NCBI GenBank assembly: GCA_902802115.1
Contig: CADCKW010000001.1
Span: 216,700 to 280,699, forward strand
Reading direction: 5' to 3'
Length of the DNA: 64,000 bases
Source of the DNA: an uncultured Pseudomonadota bacterium
Lineage (GTDB): Bacteria > Pseudomonadota > Alphaproteobacteria > Rs-D84
Made by a program: the position numbers and the translations under genes. Shown here one piece after another: positions 60,904-64,000 of the stretch. The notes under the pieces were generated by a model, which saw only the letters and a list, made by a program, of their open reading frames with translations, was not told the origin of the DNA and did no database searches. The first letter of the stretch is position 1. Each line of letters begins with the position of its first letter.

Positions 60904-61509
60904 TTACCATGTTGGCGCATGGGTGCCTTCTTTGACGATTGGTTGTTCGTCTTCCCATACGGCCAGTCCTGTTTTCAAATCGGTCAATGTTAATTGCAAA
61001 TAATATTCTACGCGTGTATCAACCGATGAAAACCAACCGGATTCTAACTTTAAATTGCGTTGAATCATTTTGCCAGAAAGCGACATATTCGGTGCAACCA
61101 ATGTTCCAGTATTGGCAAATGTCGATTGGTCATATTCGGTATTTCCGCGTGTGTTGCGCATTTTGTTTGACATTGTGTCTTCGCCGGTAAAGTTGGTTGA
61201 AATTTGTGCGCGCCCAGATTTCAAAATTGTTGTGCGAATTTTCTTTACCAAAATATCGCTGTCTAATCTTTGCATTGTATCGTTTTTAATATCACCGACC
61301 GCAATCACAGGTTTTGAAATTCCGGCAAATGCGTTGCTTTTCAACATGGATTCTGTCATTTTTGTTGCGGTTTTTTCCCAATCACGATATTCCAATTCCA
61401 TTACATCTTGCATGGTTTGGACATCGCGTTCGTTTTCCAAATCAACAACACGTGTTCCGCCACATGCCGCCAATACCGCACACAGTGCCAATGGTAATAT
61501 TTTTTTCAT
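60904..61509 (-). CDS. lpoB: LpoB-family lipoprotein (penicillin-binding protein activator)
   Basis: Outer-membrane lipoprotein that in E. coli reaches through the wall to activate PBP1b. The ATG at 61509 (MKKILPLALC) follows AAGGAGTATAAA. The lipobox AAC gives lipidated Cys16. The C-terminal domain carries PVIAVGDIKNDTMQRLDSDILVKKIRTTIL and the late VEYYLQLTLTDLKTGLAVWEDEQPIVK, the LpoB pattern. About 201 residues. The long disordered linker of E. coli LpoB is absent. It follows a COG3014-type lipoprotein after 16 bases, a known pairing. Confidence 0.87.
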   Translation of the reverse strand: MKKILPLALCAVLAACGGTRVVDLENERDVQTMQDVMELEYRDWEKTATKMTESMLKSNAFAGISKPVIAVGDIKNDTMQRLDSDILVKKIRTTILKSGRAQISTNFTGEDTMSNKMRNTRGNTEYDQSTFANTGTLVAPNMSLSGKMIQRNLKLESGWFSSVDTRVEYYLQLTLTDLKTGLAVWEDEQPIVKEGTHAPTW

Positions 61510-61525
61510 TTTATACTCCTTTGTT

Positions 61526-62785
61526 TTATAAATCGAATATATGCACAACTGGTTTTTTACTTAATTTACGCACATAAATTAAATGATTCCCAGATTTTGG
61601 TAATTTTATATCAGTGCCCAGTTTATCATTAAAATTGTTTGCAATCAAGTCGCCTGTTTTTACACGAATAACACTGATTTTTTCAGGCAAAGTCACCCAA
61701 GAACGCACCTCGGCATTGGTGGTTGATATTGAAAATAAAGTGGAACCCAAACCAATCAAACCAGCATATTTGCTGTTTGAATTATATGCGGTCGCCTGGG
61801 CGATTGTGCGTGCGACGGCGGCCCCCCATGCGCGCAAAGCATCATTTATTCTGTATTCGTTAAATTCGGTCATAAACATAGCATTTACATCTGCCAAATC
61901 TTGTGCACCAACGACAGAAAAATTACTGTTGTTAAATACAGGTTCTGCGATTGAAATTTCTGGAACGATAATACCGTTGCTGGTAATAACCGGCAAAGAT
62001 ACCGTTTGTTCATGTAATATTGGTGCAAACCCAGATTCAATAAAAATCCATGTTGTATTATTTGGACGCAATTTTGATTCTGCGGATTTTAAATCTGTTG
62101 CAATATATGTGTTTTTTGGCGCCATGCCAACCGCGCGTTTCAGGTAAGTTTCTGCGTCCGTATAATCACCAGAATTCAAAAACCATATTCCCGATAAATA
62201 CATTAACGCAGGATTCATTATGTCGGTATATGCACCCCATGTTGCATTTTCTTGTTGAATTTTATCAAATAAATCTTTGTTTTCATCTGTTATGCGCGAT
62301 TGATTTTTTTCAACCATATCTGCATAGGCGCGTGACATTTCTTGTTGGCGTGCATACGATTGATTGATAATTACACGCACATCGTTTTTGTGTCCCAATC
62401 CAATCGCGTCCCATATTTGATAATACGACACAAACAAAGAATCCATCATAGACGGTTTGTATTCAGCCGCCAATCCGCCGCCTAAAAACGTTTTTGCTTC
62501 GCGAATAATACTGCCCCCGGTGGTGTCATAATTGCGCCGGTTAAATTCTTCAAATGCGTCATCGCTGACTTGATAATTTTTACCTTGAAAATTGGCAAGT
62601 CCCGTCATCATTAATTGCAAACTATCTTGGGATTGAATATCGGTGCCATTTGAATATTTATCAGCCGCCACAACAAAATTGTCGTTTGCAAAACCATTGC
62701 GCAATTCGGTTAATTCGCTGGTGGCGATTGTTGCGCATCCGTTTAACATTATTACAGCAATAAAAGCAGACACAAAATTTTTCAT
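61526..62785 (-). CDS. COG3014-type TPR lipoprotein
   Basis: A 419-residue lipoprotein: signal with lipobox LNGC (Cys17), then a helical TPR-like part (residues 30-240, including NSGDYTDAETYLKRAVGMAPKNTYIATDL) and a beta-rich C-terminal part (TTWIFIESGFAPILHEQTVSLPVI, with a WGAAVARTIAQATAY helix). Family members occur next to LpoB homologues in several proteobacteria; their role is not established. The start is three bases after the VirD4-like stop, and lpoB follows, so these are one unit. Confidence 0.8.
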   Translation of the reverse strand: MKNFVSAFIAVIMLNGCATIATSELTELRNGFANDNFVVAADKYSNGTDIQSQDSLQLMMTGLANFQGKNYQVSDDAFEEFNRRNYDTTGGSIIREAKTFLGGGLAAEYKPSMMDSLFVSYYQIWDAIGLGHKNDVRVIINQSYARQQEMSRAYADMVEKNQSRITDENKDLFDKIQQENATWGAYTDIMNPALMYLSGIWFLNSGDYTDAETYLKRAVGMAPKNTYIATDLKSAESKLRPNNTTWIFIESGFAPILHEQTVSLPVITSNGIIVPEISIAEPVFNNSNFSVVGAQDLADVNAMFMTEFNEYRINDALRAWGAAVARTIAQATAYNSNSKYAGLIGLGSTLFSISTTNAEVRSWVTLPEKISVIRVKTGDLIANNFNDKLGTDIKLPKSGNHLIYVRKLSKKPVVHIFDL

Positions 62786-62788
62786 AAA

Positions 62789-64000
62789 TTATTCAGCCAA
62801 AACTTTAATTGTCTTTGTGGTTGGGTCCATAAATTTAATTGGCCCATTATATCCCATCGCACGATAGTGCGCCGGCACCAAGAATTCAGGCATAGGCGCA
62901 GATTCGCCCATTAACACTTTGGCATGCAACTTCTTTTGAATATCGTTTTTTTCCAAAAAGTGTCTTTCTTGGTCGGCCTCAATCGGTCTGTGATACCAAC
63001 CTTGGAACAAAACAATCTGCTTGCCTTCGGGCAGGGTCATAATATCCATTGGCGAGTATAAATCTTTTGGTGCCTTGGTTTCAATGGTTTCTTTTCCGTC
63101 TTTGTCTTTCTTTTTTTCTTTTTTGATTTCTTTGCCAATCATGTCGGAAAAGCGTTTTGCGGTATCTGGGTCATTTTGGCGCATAATAATTTTTGCCGCG
63201 GTTGTTGAAATAATGGTTGCCGCCGCGTCTGCGCCGTATTTTTCTTGGATTTGGTGTAAATCCTGACCGATAATCAGGTATGAAATTTGTTGTCCGCGTC
63301 CCAAATCTGGACCTTGGATAACCGCGTCCAGTTTTTGCATTTTTGGCATTTCGTCCAACACAAATAACACCGGATATGGCCCCAGTTTTTTACCAGATGT
63401 GCTGATAACATCTGGGGTATTTACCAACAGATAATTAGACATCAATTCAATGAAAATTCCAGTAATTGGATTTAAAGCCTGGGCATCAACCATGTTAATT
63501 GATAAATATACCGATACAGGCTTGATTTTGCCATCGCGTGGGTCTTTTAAACCTCTTAAATCTTCGAAATGGAAATCGGAATGTGATGTTCTGTTGCGCA
63601 CCGCGGCATTACGGAAAATACCCAACCCCGCCATAATTGTTGATAAAATAGACCCACGTTCTTTATCAGGTGTATTTGCCAGTTGTGTTAATTCCAATAC
63701 CGCACGATGCGAATATGCAAACTCTACGGCCTCATTTACGGCATCTTCTAAAACATCTTTCATTGGGTCGGCCAATGCAACCATTTGATCGCCTTGTTTG
63801 CGACGTTCTTCCATTTGTGCGGCGTTTGCCAACTGTGATGCGTTTAACCAATCCAAAATCATGGACAAAGATGCCTCTTTGCCCAACCACGCATCTGGGA
63901 TATTACGCCAAGACCCGACATGTACATAATTCATAGTATTTAATTCGCCGCGTTGCAATAAACCCAAAGCCGCATACGCGTTTTGATTGGACGACATAGA
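62789..64000 (-). CDS. VirD4/TraG-family type IV coupling protein (5' part outside window)
   Basis: The frame remains open at the right edge, so the N-terminal membrane anchor and Walker A lie beyond the window. Present are the all-alpha domain region (ILDWLNASQLANAAQMEER...), Walker B PVLFVLDEMPKM, the conserved LIIGQDLHQIQEKYG, and ISTTAAKIIMRQNDPDTAKRFSDMIG. The C-terminal tail holds GWYHRPIEADQERHFL. Coupling proteins bring substrates to type IV secretion channels. No other vir/tra gene is visible here; alphaproteobacteria often scatter them. The following lipoprotein genes are closely spaced. Confidence 0.9.
   Translation of the reverse strand, partial: SMSSNQNAYAALGLLQRGELNTMNYVHVGSWRNIPDAWLGKEASLSMILDWLNASQLANAAQMEERRKQGDQMVALADPMKDVLEDAVNEAVEFAYSHRAVLELTQLANTPDKERGSILSTIMAGLGIFRNAAVRNRTSHSDFHFEDLRGLKDPRDGKIKPVSVYLSINMVDAQALNPITGIFIELMSNYLLVNTPDVISTSGKKLGPYPVLFVLDEMPKMQKLDAVIQGPDLGRGQQISYLIIGQDLHQIQEKYGADAAATIISTTAAKIIMRQNDPDTAKRFSDMIGKEIKKEKKKDKDGKETIETKAPKDLYSPMDIMTLPEGKQIVLFQGWYHRPIEADQERHFLEKNDIQKKLHAKVLMGESAPMPEFLVPAHYRAMGYNGPIKFMDPTTKTIKVLAE

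Noticed and set aside
1-64000. CRISPR array, prophage, insertion sequence or recoded stop codons
   Set aside because: No regularly spaced repeats, integrase, transposase or phage structural genes were seen, and TGA ends known genes in the normal way.

Overview
The window is 64 kb of chromosome from a low-GC bacterium, almost certainly an uncultured alphaproteobacterium. The clues are an alphaproteobacterial-type SspB next to recF, an LPS-assembly cluster (lptG-lptD-surA-like), rsmG-parA-parB, Pal, a family-4-like uracil-DNA glycosylase and an LpoB-type lipoprotein. The eukaryote-like (type 2) isoleucyl-tRNA synthetase and the VirD4-family coupling protein are also common in host-associated alphaproteobacteria. 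A gut-associated lineage is my guess from overall flavour, not something the sequence proves. The code is standard: TGA is used as stop, for example in der.

Layout: 1-9.3 kb holds ychF (partial), dnaG-topA and the rod-shape operon mreC-mreD-mrdA-rodA. 9.4-13.5 kb holds rpmI-rplT-pheS-pheT. 13.5-20.7 kb has two small unknown genes, nth, ileS, tRNA-Thr and mnmG. 20.8-25.3 kb has fabD and fabG with an unknown gene between them, then queH behind two more unknown genes. 25.4-27.6 kb has metG and two tRNA-Val genes. 27.8-34.4 kb has a SIMPL protein, a TrpF-like barrel, rlmN, a SurA-like chaperone, lptD and lptG. 34.4-39.1 kb has nusA-infB and a secreted cysteine-rich protein. 39.1-46.4 kb has sspB, recF, tRNA-Cys and a tripartite efflux operon (TolC, MacA-like adaptor, ABC ATPase, permease) followed by a Ca2+/Na+ antiporter. 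46.4-51.5 kb has gpsA, a TPR protein, rsmG, two parS-like sites and parA-parB. 51.5-59.1 kb has pal, an iron-sulfur-less UDG homologue, infC, a riboswitch-like RNA with a 28-codon ORF, ybaB, pnp, a Yip1 protein and der. 59.1-64 kb has repeat-rich non-coding DNA, a LamG-like secreted protein, a possible small RNA, an LpoB/COG3014 lipoprotein pair and the end of a VirD4/TraG coupling protein.

Most of the window is conserved housekeeping. The novelty sits in the non-coding DNA. At 53.65-53.92 kb a three-way-junction RNA has a second, mutually exclusive pairing next to an intrinsic terminator, and just beyond it lies a tiny ORF with a strong ribosome-binding site. At 60.4-60.85 kb there is a highly structured leader plus a separate promoter-to-terminator RNA. 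Other points are a heptanucleotide repeat shared between the topA coding region and an intergenic palindrome, recurrent CCGGCAAATGCCGG-type terminators, SD-sequestering or terminator-bearing leaders on pnp, nusA and ileS, and a recurrent TTGCAA -35 element. Several classical operons are broken up: infC is away from rpmI-rplT, rimP is absent before nusA, recR after ybaB, and rpsO before pnp. No CRISPR array, rRNA gene, complete insertion sequence or prophage was seen.
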